Positions 33,635 to 43,622 of a DNA stretch of 59,218 bases are shown in pieces. The notes under the pieces were generated by a model. The model was not told the origin of the DNA. It was given only the letters and a program-made list of their open reading frames with translations, and searched no databases. The position numbers and the translations under genes are program-made. The stretch comes from Lachnospiraceae bacterium (GTDB taxonomy: Bacteria > Bacteroidota > Bacteroidia > Bacteroidales > Muribaculaceae): the NCBI GenBank assembly GCA_023663655.1, contig JAMPGZ010000017.1, positions 1-59,218 of the forward strand. Reading direction: 5' to 3'. Numbering within the stretch: the stretch's first letter is position 1; the number at the start of each line of letters is the position of its first letter.

Positions 33635-34951
33635 ATGAAATATTATAGCACCAACCACCAGTCTGACAAGGTTTCATTATCTGAAGCCGTGGTACGCGGA
33701 CTCGCTCCTGACCGGGGGCTGTATATGCCTGAAAAAATCCCCACCATTCCGGCTGCGTTCTTCAAGCACATAGGAGAAATGACGCTGGAAGAGATAAGCT
33801 ATGTTGTAGCCAACACACTGTTTGGGGAAGATATAGACTCTTCGATACTCAAAAAGATCGTGTCAGAGACTCTCAACTTCAACATCCCGCTGAAGAAAGT
33901 GGATGACAACAAATATTCGCTTGAGCTGTTCCACGGACCTACACTTGCGTTTAAGGATGTGGGAGCAAGATTCATGGCACGATTGCTCGGACACTTCAAT
34001 TCGCTGGAAGGAACGGAAGAAGTGAATGTGCTTGTCGCCACATCAGGTGACACCGGCAGCGCCGTGGCAAACGGATTTCTCAATGTTCCCGGCGTAAATG
34101 TGTATGTGCTCTATCCCCATGGTAAAGTGAGCCGCATCCAGGAAGCCCAGTTCACTACTCTTGGCGCCAATATCACGGCAATTGAAGTCGACGGCACATT
34201 TGATGATTGCCAGGCTTTGGTGAAATCGGCGTTCATGGATGCCGAGCTTAACGAAGCGATGAAGCTCACCTCGGCAAACTCAATCAACGTGGCTCGCTTC
34301 CTCCCACAGATGTTCTACTATTTCCATGCCTATGCCCAGTTGGTAGCGTCAGGCGTGAAAGGCGACGAGGTAGTTGTGGCGGTTCCGAGCGGTAACTTCG
34401 GAAATATATGCTCGGCACTCATAGGAAAACGCATGGGACTCCCCATCAAACGCTTCATTGCCGCCAACAACCGCAATGACGTATTCTATGAATACCTGCA
34501 AACCGGGAACTACAATCCGCGCAAGTCGGTGGCAACTATCGCCAACGCCATGGATGTAGGCGATCCGTCCAACTTTGCCCGCATTCTGGACCTGTATGGA
34601 AACTCACATGCCAATATATGCTCCGACATAAGCGGATGCACATATACCGACGAGCAAATAGCAGAAACAATCAACACCACTCTGGAAAATAACGGCTATC
34701 TTCTTGACCCGCACGGAGCGGTTGCCTATAGAGCGCTTTGCGAGCATCTGGCACCGGGCGAAACCGGAATATTCCTTGAGACAGCCCATCCGGCAAAATT
34801 CAAGGATACCGTCGAAAAAATCACCGGCACCGATGTCAGTATTCCTGACAAGCTTTCCGCATTCATGAAAGGCGAAAAGCACTCGGTGAAAATGAGCTCG
34901 CAGTTCCCGGCATTCAAGAAATACTTGCTGTCGCGGCAGGTGAAAGCATGA
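33635..34951 (+). CDS. thrC: Threonine synthase
   Basis: ThrC converts O-phosphohomoserine to threonine with PLP. The protein starts MKYYSTNHQSDKVSLSEAVVRGLAPDRGLYMPE, has the PLP-lysine motif FHGPTLAFKDVGARF (about 97-111) and VATSGDTGSAVANGF. The start at 33635 fits the family; an in-frame ATG at 33587 would overlap apgM. Length 438 aa is normal. A hairpin follows at 34983. Confidence 0.95.
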   Translation: MKYYSTNHQSDKVSLSEAVVRGLAPDRGLYMPEKIPTIPAAFFKHIGEMTLEEISYVVANTLFGEDIDSSILKKIVSETLNFNIPLKKVDDNKYSLELFHGPTLAFKDVGARFMARLLGHFNSLEGTEEVNVLVATSGDTGSAVANGFLNVPGVNVYVLYPHGKVSRIQEAQFTTLGANITAIEVDGTFDDCQALVKSAFMDAELNEAMKLTSANSINVARFLPQMFYYFHAYAQLVASGVKGDEVVVAVPSGNFGNICSALIGKRMGLPIKRFIAANNRNDVFYEYLQTGNYNPRKSVATIANAMDVGDPSNFARILDLYGNSHANICSDISGCTYTDEQIAETINTTLENNGYLLDPHGAVAYRALCEHLAPGETGIFLETAHPAKFKDTVEKITGTDVSIPDKLSAFMKGEKHSVKMSSQFPAFKKYLLSRQVKA

Positions 34952-34982
34952 CACTGACCGGCAGAACCGATTCCGGTCACAT

Positions 34983-35010
34983 TTGCGTGCCAATCAATTT
35001 TGGCACGCAA
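34983..35010 (+). terminator. Hairpin after thrC
   Basis: TTGCGTGCCAA (34983-34993) and TTGGCACGCAA (35000-35010) are exact reverse complements with a 6-nt loop. The tail is only weakly T-rich, so it may be a terminator or processing site. Confidence 0.55.
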
Positions 35011-35056
35011 TTTGCTATGTGAATTTCGTTCAATGACATTATCATACCATTAGTAG

Positions 35057-37474
35057 ATGAATCATACTGAAGACGACCAACCGCGATTTATCGCACTCAA
35101 TCAGATTGAAATAAACCTCAACGGCGAGATGACCAAGCCCGATTATGACGCGCTTCCCATTCTCGCCACCCATAATCTTGTGCTCTTTCCCGGAGTCACA
35201 ACTCCGCTCATTTTAGTCAGAGCCTCTTCGCTTAAACTCGCTAAAATGGCGGCTGATACCCAGACTCCTATAGGTGTCATTTGCCAACGCAGCGCCGACA
35301 TTGAGAATCCGGGGATAGACGACCTGTATCCCTACGGTGTGGTTGCCGACGTAATCAAAGTTTTTGAACTCCCCGACGGACAGAACACAGCACTCGTGAG
35401 GGGAAGGGAGAAAATAATGATTGACGCGTTGCAACCCGAACAGGTTGACAGCAACGACTTCCTGCGACTGAAAGTCATCAGAGTCAAGGATCAGAAGCCA
35501 CGTTCAGGCGACAAGACATTTGCCGCTCTTTTCGATGCCATAAAAGATCTTTCCCTCAAGTTGATCGCCGAAATGGACGGTCCCGACGAATTTGTACACA
35601 ATATCAAGAATCATCCCGACAAGATAGGGCTGATAAATATGCTGTGCAGCCAGTCGCCGTTCAGTTCCGAACAAAAAATCATGTTCCTTGAAGAAGAAAG
35701 CATAAAGGAACGTGCCAAAAAATTGCTTGCCGCCCTCACCGAGCAGGAAAGTATGTTTCGCGTCACTCACAAAATCCAGTCTGACGCTCGTGCCCATTTT
35801 GACCAAAACCAGCGACAGGCATTCCTCCAGCAGCAGATGGAAGCTATCAGGCAGGAACTCTACGGCGACAGTGACGATGATCAGGACGCATTGAGAAAAC
35901 GTGCCGAAAATGTAAAGTTCAGCGAAGCCGCAGCCAAAGCCTTTGCCAAAGAGCTTGACAAACTTGGCAGACTGAATCCGCAAAGCCCCGATTATGCGGT
36001 ACAGTACTCATATCTGGAGACACTGCTCGATCTGCCGTGGGAAAAATATTCAATTCTCAACGAGGATATAGCAATCGCTACTGAACAGCTCGACAAAGAC
36101 CATTTCGGGCTTCCGAAGGTGAAAGAGCGCATTCTTGAACAGATTGCCGTGCTTCTCAACAACCCCGGCGGAAAGGCACCGATCCTATGCTTCGTAGGAC
36201 CTCCCGGAGTGGGAAAAACATCATTGGGACAATCCATCGCAGCCGCTTTGGGTCGTTCCTATCAGCGAGTGTCACTCGGAGGCTTGCATGACGAAGCGGA
36301 GATACGCGGACATCGCCGCACTTATATCGGAGCGATGCCGGGGCGCATCATCGATGCCATAAAGCGTGCCGGCGACTCCAATCCCGTGCTTCTGCTTGAC
36401 GAGATTGATAAAATCGGCGCCGACTTCAAGGGCGATCCTTCAGCGGCGCTTCTTGAAGTGCTCGATCCGGAACAGAACTGTCACTTCCATGACAACTATG
36501 TCGACGTGGACTATGACTTGTCGAAAGTGCTCTTCATAGCCACCGCCAATACCCTGTCCACACTGTCACAACCGCTGCTCGACCGCATGGAGATCATCGA
36601 CCTCTCAGGTTACCTGCTTGAAGAGAAAGTGGAGATAGCCAAGCGTCACCTGCTTCCGCGTGTCATAAAAGAGCACAACCTCAAGCCTAAGGATGTCAAT
36701 ATCACCGATGAAGCCTTAGTGGACATTGTTGAAAAATACACTTCCGAAAGCGGAGTACGCCAATTGGAAAAGACCATTTCCAAGATAGTGCGTAAAGTGA
36801 TTCTTGCACGTATGCAAGGTAAAAAGGTGCCGGCTAAAATCCAGCCCAAGCATCTTCACGATCTTTTAGGCGTGGAAAAATACAACAAGGACCGTTACGA
36901 AGGCAATCAATTTGCCGGTGTGGTGACAGGACTTGCATGGACTGCCGTGGGCGGCGAAATTCTGTTCATCGAATCATCATTGGCTAAAACCAAAGGTGAA
37001 AAACTGACTCTCACCGGAAATCTCGGCAATGTGATGAAAGAGTCGGCGACAATCGCCCTCCAATACATCAAAAGCCATTCGGCTGAGATAGGAATTGACG
37101 ACGAACTGTTTGAGAAATATCAGTTGCACATCCATGTTCCGGAGGGAGCCATTCCCAAAGATGGTCCGTCTGCCGGAATCACTATGGCTACCTCAATCGC
37201 ATCGGCATTCACACGACGCAAAATACGTCCGTGTCTCGCCATGACGGGTGAAATCACTCTCCGTGGGAAAGTCCTGCCGGTAGGTGGTATAAAAGAAAAG
37301 ATTCTTGCCGCAAAACGTGCCGGCATCACCGACATAGTTTTGTCAGGCGACAATAGAAAAGATATCGCCGAAATCGATGCAATCTATGTTCAGGGATTGA
37401 CCTTCCACTATGTCACCACAGTGATGGAAGTGCTCAACATAGCCCTTCTTGACGAAACCGAAGGAACACTATAA
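35057..37474 (+). CDS. lon: ATP-dependent protease Lon
   Basis: Lon degrades damaged and regulatory proteins. The 805-aa protein has the N-terminal LON substrate domain ([19 protein letters not shown]), AAA+ Walker [10 protein letters not shown] (near 382) and Walker [13 protein letters not shown], and the C-terminal serine-lysine peptidase domain with [11 protein letters not shown] (catalytic Ser) and [17 protein letters not shown] (catalytic Lys). It is monocistronic, with hairpins on both sides. Confidence 0.97.
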   Translation: MNHTEDDQPRFIALNQIEINLNGEMTKPDYDALPILATHNLVLFPGVTTPLILVRASSLKLAKMAADTQTPIGVICQRSADIENPGIDDLYPYGVVADVIKVFELPDGQNTALVRGREKIMIDALQPEQVDSNDFLRLKVIRVKDQKPRSGDKTFAALFDAIKDLSLKLIAEMDGPDEFVHNIKNHPDKIGLINMLCSQSPFSSEQKIMFLEEESIKERAKKLLAALTEQESMFRVTHKIQSDARAHFDQNQRQAFLQQQMEAIRQELYGDSDDDQDALRKRAENVKFSEAAAKAFAKELDKLGRLNPQSPDYAVQYSYLETLLDLPWEKYSILNEDIAIATEQLDKDHFGLPKVKERILEQIAVLLNNPGGKAPILCFVGPPGVGKTSLGQSIAAALGRSYQRVSLGGLHDEAEIRGHRRTYIGAMPGRIIDAIKRAGDSNPVLLLDEIDKIGADFKGDPSAALLEVLDPEQNCHFHDNYVDVDYDLSKVLFIATANTLSTLSQPLLDRMEIIDLSGYLLEEKVEIAKRHLLPRVIKEHNLKPKDVNITDEALVDIVEKYTSESGVRQLEKTISKIVRKVILARMQGKKVPAKIQPKHLHDLLGVEKYNKDRYEGNQFAGVVTGLAWTAVGGEILFIESSLAKTKGEKLTLTGNLGNVMKESATIALQYIKSHSAEIGIDDELFEKYQLHIHVPEGAIPKDGPSAGITMATSIASAFTRRKIRPCLAMTGEITLRGKVLPVGGIKEKILAAKRAGITDIVLSGDNRKDIAEIDAIYVQGLTFHYVTTVMEVLNIALLDETEGTL

Positions 37475-37492
37475 CAATTCTGAAACAAACAT

Positions 37493-37530
37493 AATATAGG
37501 CTGCCCGACAATCGTCAGGCAGCCTATATT
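37493..37530 (+). terminator. Terminator of lon
   Basis: A 13-bp arm (37493-37505) pairs with 37518-37530 through a short GAC-AATC-GTC inner stem. It ends in an A/T-rich tail and could also serve the convergent gene at 37580. Confidence 0.75.
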
Positions 37531-37579
37531 CGTTGTGTCATTACCGACTTTACAAGCCGTTATATTGATAAAGAGTATA

Positions 37580-38098
37580 CTACAGATTAATTTTCACACC
37601 TACCTGAAGGAGTCCCTGTGCTCCGAAACCGGCTTCACCGAAGAGAGCGATCTGCGGAGTAATTCCTACATAAGCTCCGATTGGTGAAATCTGGAATGCA
37701 AAATAACCCTTGTTCTTAGAATCACCTTCGTAAGTTTGATGAGTGATCACCGAACCGATACCAACGTGTCCGTATAATGTCACGATGCTGTTGCGATAGT
37801 AGTTATACTTACCATTCAGCATAAGCACGTGGTAATAGAACTTATTCTCGGAAAAATGTTTGCGTGACGAACTTGAGAATGAATATGACGGACCGATAGT
37901 GAATCCTGGAGCCACATTGAAGTTAGCGCCAAAGTTGACGGCACCCCATGCAGTGTTGACATCACCACCGCCATCGTGGCAGTCCATAGCGTCCATCTGT
38001 GTGTATCCACCGTAACTTGCAGTCAAATCAAATGCGTGAGCCTGTGATGCTGAGAACAATCCAACAGCAGTCAGCAATCCTACTAAAAATTTTTTCAT
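37580..38098 (-). CDS. Small outer-membrane beta-barrel protein
   Basis: The 172-aa protein has a clean signal peptide (MKKFLVGLLTAVGLFSASQAHA). Alternating amphipathic strands follow, with glycine-rich turns such as FTIGPSYSFSSSSR and IALFGEAGFGAQGLLQVGVKINL, and there is no final aromatic residue. The size fits an 8-strand barrel (OmpX/OMP_b-brl type). It lies downstream of the histidine kinase gene, but an 84-bp gap suggests its own promoter. Confidence 0.8.
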   Translation of the reverse strand: MKKFLVGLLTAVGLFSASQAHAFDLTASYGGYTQMDAMDCHDGGGDVNTAWGAVNFGANFNVAPGFTIGPSYSFSSSSRKHFSENKFYYHVLMLNGKYNYYRNSIVTLYGHVGIGSVITHQTYEGDSKNKGYFAFQISPIGAYVGITPQIALFGEAGFGAQGLLQVGVKINL

Positions 38099-38182
38099 TT
38101 TAATTCTTTTTTTAATGTTGAAAATATCTTACAATATGCTTAACAACATTAAATGCATAATGGTTGAAATAACCCTGAATTT

Positions 38183-39481
38183 TTACTTAAAAAATATGGA
38201 AAAACGGGTGATTCCGTCATCACAGGTTTCCAATGAAAAGCGGCATCCGTGCTTGTGAAGCACCTCGCTGATAAACATCAAGCCTATCCCCTGACCGTTG
38301 CTCTTGGTTGAGAAGAACGGACTGAACAATTTTTCAGCCGCTTCGGCTGAAATACCGGGACCATTGTCAGCAATCACCACCGACGGTGGCAAGGCACAGG
38401 TAGTCACCGACACCTCTCCGTCGGCGCCCACACTCTCCACTGCATTCTTCACAATGTTTATAAGCACCTGCTCAAACAGCACTGAATCGACATCTACATA
38501 AATAGGCATCTCGGATAGCTCCATCGAGAATCGTATGTCATGCTTGACACACATACTTTCCAAAAGCACTCGGCATGACGATACTACATTGTTAAGGTCG
38601 GCATGGCTGAGATTGGCATCGGGAATCTTCACGACATTAGCAAAATTGGTTATGAAGCCGCTGAGCGACGCACAGCGCTGCCGGCACACATCAAGCGCCT
38701 CGGTCATTGCCGGATCGACACCCTCATCCTCCATCACATCGCCCACAGTGTCGATCACAGAGCGTATGCCGCCCATCGTGTTGTTCACTTCATGAGCTAT
38801 CACCCTTATCACTTTCTCATAGGATTTCTTTTCAGCTTTCATCACCTCTTCGGTGAGACGTTCAATCAACATGAACGGGTGCCGATAGCCCTTGTCCATG
38901 AATGACAGTCGTGAGCATCGGTATATCATTGATGTGTTCAACCTCACGGTCTCTGTCTCGTCATTTTCAAGCCGTGACAGAACTCCACCCAACTGCGACC
39001 GGCAATCGCCCAATCGCATTCCGTTGATGTTGTATGTTGAGTCATATCCCAGAAAATTGACGGCAGCATTATTGGCGGTCGCTATCGTTCCATCATCTCC
39101 AAGGATGAGAATACCCATAGGCGACTCCCCGATCAACAGGTCAAGAAAATGGTTCTGCTCCCTCACGTGCAAGCGTTCCTCCTTGAGGGCGCTCATCATG
39201 CCGTTGAACATATCCACAATCCTGTCGGCTTCATATTGTCCAACCCGTGAGAGGCGGCTGCTGAAATCCTGTCCGCGCAACAAGTCCACGCCATTGGCGA
39301 GCGATCTCATAGGCTTCACGGTCATTCTATAAAGCGGAATAAGCAACAGAATATTCACGCCCAACGCTCCGGCAAGCAGATAAAAACTCCAGTCATATCC
39401 CGGAATGTCAAGATAGCATACGGCAACCGCTGCAGCCAAAATACATACCGTCATCAACAGAAAGACCCACAACACTCTCAT
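38183..39481 (-). CDS. Membrane sensor histidine kinase (NtrB/AtoS-like)
   Basis: The 432-aa protein has two N-terminal membrane segments (about 4-22 and 33-51), a HAMP region, a PAS domain (about 110-160) and the kinase core: H-box VIRVIAHEVNN (His230), N-box NIVKNAVESVG, G1 IADNGPGIS and G2 GQGIGLMFISEVL. Very little periplasmic sequence lies between the TMs, so it probably senses an intramembrane or cytosolic cue. It is 14 bp from the NtrC-type regulator gene, its likely cognate. Confidence 0.9.
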   Translation of the reverse strand: MRVLWVFLLMTVCILAAAVAVCYLDIPGYDWSFYLLAGALGVNILLLIPLYRMTVKPMRSLANGVDLLRGQDFSSRLSRVGQYEADRIVDMFNGMMSALKEERLHVREQNHFLDLLIGESPMGILILGDDGTIATANNAAVNFLGYDSTYNINGMRLGDCRSQLGGVLSRLENDETETVRLNTSMIYRCSRLSFMDKGYRHPFMLIERLTEEVMKAEKKSYEKVIRVIAHEVNNTMGGIRSVIDTVGDVMEDEGVDPAMTEALDVCRQRCASLSGFITNFANVVKIPDANLSHADLNNVVSSCRVLLESMCVKHDIRFSMELSEMPIYVDVDSVLFEQVLINIVKNAVESVGADGEVSVTTCALPPSVVIADNGPGISAEAAEKLFSPFFSTKSNGQGIGLMFISEVLHKHGCRFSLETCDDGITRFSIFFK

Positions 39482-39495
39482 GACCCGGGCTACTT

Positions 39496-40824
39496 TTATA
39501 AGGTTATCCCATATTTTTCCATCCGCCTATAAAGCGACTGACGGCTTATGCCAAGCAATGCCGCGGCTCTCGACACATTGCCTCCCGACTTGCTCAATGC
39601 CGACTCAATAGAGGAACGCTCGACATCATTCAGCTTTTTGTCGCTTGAAATGATATTCCCCGAAGTGGGTGTCTCTACATACTGGCTTTTGAAATCAATG
39701 TCGGTGAGACGCGGCTTGTCGGTGACAAGCAGTGTGCGGGATACAAGGTTTTTCAGCTCCCTTATATTTCCCGGATAAGGCAGCGTTTTCAGATACTCCA
39801 TAGCCTCATCCGACACCTCGGGCTTCATCCTGTCCTGATTCGTGCAAAATTGCGATATAAGATGGTCAACAAGGAGAGGAATATCCTCCACGCGCTCACG
39901 AAGCGGCGGGAGCACCACCGTGATGAGATTAATGCGGTAGAACAGATCCTCGCGGAATGTGCGTTCCGCCACCATCTTGGCAAGGTTGGCATTGGTAGCA
40001 CAGATGACTCTCACGTCAACTTTGCGCGGAGTGCTGTCGCCAAGCATCTCAAATGTCTGCTCCTGAAGCACCCTGAGCAACTTGACCTGACTGTTAAGAT
40101 CCAGCTCACCGATTTCATCAAGGAAAATGGTTCCCTTGTCGGCAACGGCAAACCGCCCCTCGCGGTCAGCCACAGCTCCGGTAAAAGCACCCTTCTTGTG
40201 TCCGAACATCTCGCTCTCAAACAACGACCTTGATATACCGCCGAGATTGACCTTCACCATCTGATGAGCGCGCCGGCGACTATTGCGGTGAATCGCTTCA
40301 GCTATAAGTTCCTTGCCGGTGCCATTCTCACCCATAATCAATACCGAAGCATCGGTTTTGGCTATACGCTCGATAGTGTCAAGCACATTGAGCAATGCCG
40401 GCGACTTGCCTATTATGAACGAGCGGTCGAAACCGGATTCAGCCGCCACACTCTCCTGATTCAATTCAAGAGCTGTAGAGATGCGGTGAAGCAGCATCTT
40501 ATTGTCCCACGGCTTAGTGATGAAATCAAATGCTCCGGCATGGATGCCTTTCACAGCGAGAGGGATACTGCCCCATGCTGTCATCAATATCACAGGCACA
40601 TCGGGGTGGAAGATCTTGATCTGCTTAAGAAGCGTCAAACCCTCATCGCCCGACGTGGCTCTTGAAAAATTCATGTCGAGCAACACCAGATCGGGACGCG
40701 TGCCACGCACAATCTCCATCGCCTCATCAGGACATGAAGCCAAAGCGGCTTCATATCCGTTTCTGCCAAGCAGAAGTTTCAGCGACAGCCTCACGGCATT
40801 ATCATCATCTACAACAAGTATCAT
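39496..40824 (-). CDS. NtrC-family sigma-54-dependent response regulator
   Basis: The 442-aa protein has a receiver domain with phosphoacceptor Asp50 (LVLLDMNF), an AAA+ domain with Walker A GENGTGKE (165-172), the sigma-54-contacting loop GAFTGA (212-217) and Walker B GTIFLDEIGEL, and a Fis-type HTH (VSRAAALLGISRQSLYRRMEKYGI). It needs sigma-54 and an upstream enhancer. A sigma-54 promoter with paired palindromes sits ahead of the operon at 49571-49679. It also has its own TAAATTTG box ending 5 nt before its ATG. Confidence 0.95.
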   Translation of the reverse strand: MILVVDDDNAVRLSLKLLLGRNGYEAALASCPDEAMEIVRGTRPDLVLLDMNFSRATSGDEGLTLLKQIKIFHPDVPVILMTAWGSIPLAVKGIHAGAFDFITKPWDNKMLLHRISTALELNQESVAAESGFDRSFIIGKSPALLNVLDTIERIAKTDASVLIMGENGTGKELIAEAIHRNSRRRAHQMVKVNLGGISRSLFESEMFGHKKGAFTGAVADREGRFAVADKGTIFLDEIGELDLNSQVKLLRVLQEQTFEMLGDSTPRKVDVRVICATNANLAKMVAERTFREDLFYRINLITVVLPPLRERVEDIPLLVDHLISQFCTNQDRMKPEVSDEAMEYLKTLPYPGNIRELKNLVSRTLLVTDKPRLTDIDFKSQYVETPTSGNIISSDKKLNDVERSSIESALSKSGGNVSRAAALLGISRQSLYRRMEKYGITL

Positions 40825-40829
40825 AAGCG

Positions 40830-40837
40830 CAAATTTA
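40830..40837 (-). promoter_or_regulatory. -7 box of the response-regulator gene
   Basis: CAAATTTA on plus reads TAAATTTG on minus. It ends 5 nt before the ATG, so the transcript would be leaderless. This would let the two-component pair be expressed from sigma-ABfr before the sigma-54 promoter is active. Confidence 0.55.
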
Positions 40838-40851
40838 ATAAAAATGAAGAT

Positions 40852-42339
40852 TTAACGCATCACAATCTTCTCAATATCCGCTTCTATTCCGGTATTGCGG
40901 CTAAAATCCCACAATGTGAGGCTACGAAGCTGATAATAATAGTACCAGTATCGGTAAAGCTGATTGATATAAGCCTGACGCGACTCATCCTTGCTCACCT
41001 GCGAGTCATTGAGATCGAGAGTCGAGATTTTGCCTATCATGAATGTCTCCACATTGGTGTCGTAGCGTTTCTGCGCGATGGTGTCGGCACGAAGCGATAT
41101 TTCAAGTTGGCGCTGCTGGTTGTTGAAGCGCTCGACAAGCACAAACAGATCCTGGTCAAAGTCCATCTGTTCCTTTCTCAAACGGCTTTTCACAACATCG
41201 CGGTTGCTCTCTGCGACCTTCACGGCTCCACGGCGCTTACCCCAGTCAAGAATGGGAATTTTGAAGCCTATTTCCAGAACTTGATTATCTTTCAGCTTAT
41301 CGTAAGCCGAACGGAATTCATCGGCGGTTCCGGTATAACCTATCTGTGCAAACATGGTTATCTCTCGACGGTTGCCTTTAGCCTTTGCCACCGAATATTC
41401 AGCCTCAAGCTGGCGGCGGCGTATGTTCTTAGTGAAATAGTTGTTGGCGTGGGCTTTCTCGATCACATCGCCATAAGTGATCAGAGCCTCGGGAATATCC
41501 TCGGGCACCACCGGCTCAAGATTCACCGACTCGTCAAGATCAAGGAATGAACGCAGCTTGAACATTGCCGCCTGATAATCGCTCTCGCAATTGGTCATAG
41601 ATGACTGGGCGTTGAGCTTGTTCAGTTCAAGTTGCAGAAGGTCGTTCTCGCTTATCTGTCCCATCGCGCGCTTAGCTTTCGCCACCTCATATAGCTTGGT
41701 GGCATTATCGAGATTCTGACGCGCTATGCTCACATTCTCCTTGGCAAGCAAAAGATTGAAGAAATTGTCGATTGTGGAGATCGCCACATCCTCGGTAGCG
41801 CTCAGGAATCGGGCTTTAGCCTCTTCGTAACGCACCGGTTCGATCTTGCGGTCCCATTTTATCTTGTTCACTCCAAATATAGGCTGACTCAGCGTAAGCG
41901 CCACCGGCACCGACATGAACCGGTTGTACTTATGCCCGTCAAGCTGACGCAGGAAGTCTATCGACGTGTTCAACGAAAGTTTACCTCCGGTGAGCCATAT
42001 ATTCTGATCGATCGACACCTCGCCGCTCATCTGCAAGTTGTTGTTGCGCACAAATGTGTAGGATCCATCCTCCTGCTGATAGGCACTGTAGCTTTTGCGA
42101 TAACTTGGAAGTGTGGCGTTAAAGTTCATCTCAGGGAGAAGATCGGCGCGGTAGGTGCGATAGCTCCAATAGGATGTCTTCAACTCATTAAGCGCCACTG
42201 CGGCATCCACGCTCTGCACCCTCGCCGTGATTATCGCTTCTTCCAGAGTTATGCGGCGAGTGGTTGTCTCCTGAGCATTCGCCGAAAAACCGGCGAATGC
42301 AAGGAGAACCGCTAAAATTGCTTTATAATTCATCATCAT
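40852..42339 (-). CDS. TolC-family outer-membrane efflux protein
   Basis: The 495-aa protein has a signal peptide (cleavage about FSANA-Q) and two OEP repeats, with the typical helices ITLEEAIITARVQSVDAAVALNELKTSYWSYR and LEAEYSVAKAKGNRREI. It would form the outer-membrane duct for the HlyD-ABC system encoded upstream. The 23-bp gap to the preceding permease gene supports one operon. Confidence 0.92.
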   Translation of the reverse strand: MMMNYKAILAVLLAFAGFSANAQETTTRRITLEEAIITARVQSVDAAVALNELKTSYWSYRTYRADLLPEMNFNATLPSYRKSYSAYQQEDGSYTFVRNNNLQMSGEVSIDQNIWLTGGKLSLNTSIDFLRQLDGHKYNRFMSVPVALTLSQPIFGVNKIKWDRKIEPVRYEEAKARFLSATEDVAISTIDNFFNLLLAKENVSIARQNLDNATKLYEVAKAKRAMGQISENDLLQLELNKLNAQSSMTNCESDYQAAMFKLRSFLDLDESVNLEPVVPEDIPEALITYGDVIEKAHANNYFTKNIRRRQLEAEYSVAKAKGNRREITMFAQIGYTGTADEFRSAYDKLKDNQVLEIGFKIPILDWGKRRGAVKVAESNRDVVKSRLRKEQMDFDQDLFVLVERFNNQQRQLEISLRADTIAQKRYDTNVETFMIGKISTLDLNDSQVSKDESRQAYINQLYRYWYYYYQLRSLTLWDFSRNTGIEADIEKIVMR

Positions 42340-42362
42340 TATCTTCTTCGTTTTAGAGGGTG

Positions 42363-43613
42363 TTATTCTTCTGAAAGAGCCTGTGCCGGCTGAAGCTTCA
42401 TAGCCTTATATGCCGGAATCGCGATGCCGAGCGCCACCATCAACGCCATCAGTCCCCATGAGATGAGTACGCACACAGTGAACCTTACAGGCTCAAAATA
42501 AGCTCCGCCATAATTTGAGTTCAACTCAAAATAGGTCAACGCATAGTCCAGCACTGCGGCAAGCGGCACCACCACCAGCAACAGCAATTCGCCCTCGCCT
42601 ATCATGCGTCGGAACACGTCGCCCGAGGTTGCGCCATTGACTTTGCGAATGGCAATCTCGCTCACACGCTGCTGTGTGCGGAACCAGAATGTGCCAAGCA
42701 ATCCGAGGAATATATTCAAGAGCAGAAATACGATTCCCACGATATTGTTGCGGGTGTCATTGTAATTCGACCGCTGGAACTGGTCACGTATGTCGTCAAA
42801 TGATTTTACCGACGAGATATAATAATTTCCCACCCGAAGGCTTTTCCAGGAGTCAGCCATTATATTTTCGGCGAAATCCTTGTCCATATTATCTTTAACC
42901 CTGACCACAAGCTCATTAAGTTGATAGTAGTATTTTTCCGGATAAGTCCACAACATTGACACCGAGTAGAATCCCTGAGAGAAATCGCTGTATCTCACCA
43001 CTTCAATCGCAGCTCCGAGCTCAAGAGTGTCGCGGCTCGCCGAATTGGAAAACTCCCTGCCCACGAAAGCGTCAAGATGCTCTACGCCTTGATGGCGGAA
43101 CAAATTGTCGGACGCAAGAAACAGATGGGGATTCTTTGAAAGCATATCGGCAAGTTGTTCCGGAGTCTCACCATTAACGCCACGATACTTGAAAACCTTA
43201 ATAAAATCAGGGCTCACATAACGGCGAATGCAGTAGCCCCCGGTGGAAAATGTATCGACTGCCAGAATGGTTCCGCTGTTGCTGCCATTGTAAGGATAGG
43301 CATTCTGTCCCAATCCCACAGCCTCTATTTCCGGACGGGTCTTCAATCGGTCGACAAGAGCCACAAGGTCGTCATTCTGACGTTCAACAGATTCATAGGG
43401 TACATAGTCGGGGCTTTTCTCACTCAACATGTCAAAACCGAGCAGATAGCAGTGTTCGGTATCAAACCCGCGCGGCTCATTGTAGGTGGCTAATCTCGTA
43501 TACCCTTCGTCAGCGATATACCATATAACCACACTGACAATCAACAGTTCTACGGCAAGCCACACATTGCTCTGCCACTCGTTGGATATCTGTTTCAATA
43601 ATTTACGTTTCAT
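42363..43613 (-). CDS. MacB-type ABC permease (fourth in operon)
   Basis: The 416-aa protein has one N-terminal TM segment (about 18-35), a long periplasmic domain and three C-terminal TMs with the FtsX signature (FWFRTQQRVSEIAIRKVNGATSGDVFRRMIGEGELLLL). This is the layout of MacB/FtsX permeases without a fused ATPase. It lies 9 bp after the third permease gene and probably pairs with it. Confidence 0.88.
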   Translation of the reverse strand: MKRKLLKQISNEWQSNVWLAVELLIVSVVIWYIADEGYTRLATYNEPRGFDTEHCYLLGFDMLSEKSPDYVPYESVERQNDDLVALVDRLKTRPEIEAVGLGQNAYPYNGSNSGTILAVDTFSTGGYCIRRYVSPDFIKVFKYRGVNGETPEQLADMLSKNPHLFLASDNLFRHQGVEHLDAFVGREFSNSASRDTLELGAAIEVVRYSDFSQGFYSVSMLWTYPEKYYYQLNELVVRVKDNMDKDFAENIMADSWKSLRVGNYYISSVKSFDDIRDQFQRSNYNDTRNNIVGIVFLLLNIFLGLLGTFWFRTQQRVSEIAIRKVNGATSGDVFRRMIGEGELLLLVVVPLAAVLDYALTYFELNSNYGGAYFEPVRFTVCVLISWGLMALMVALGIAIPAYKAMKLQPAQALSEE

Positions 43614-43622
43614 AGCAGCACA

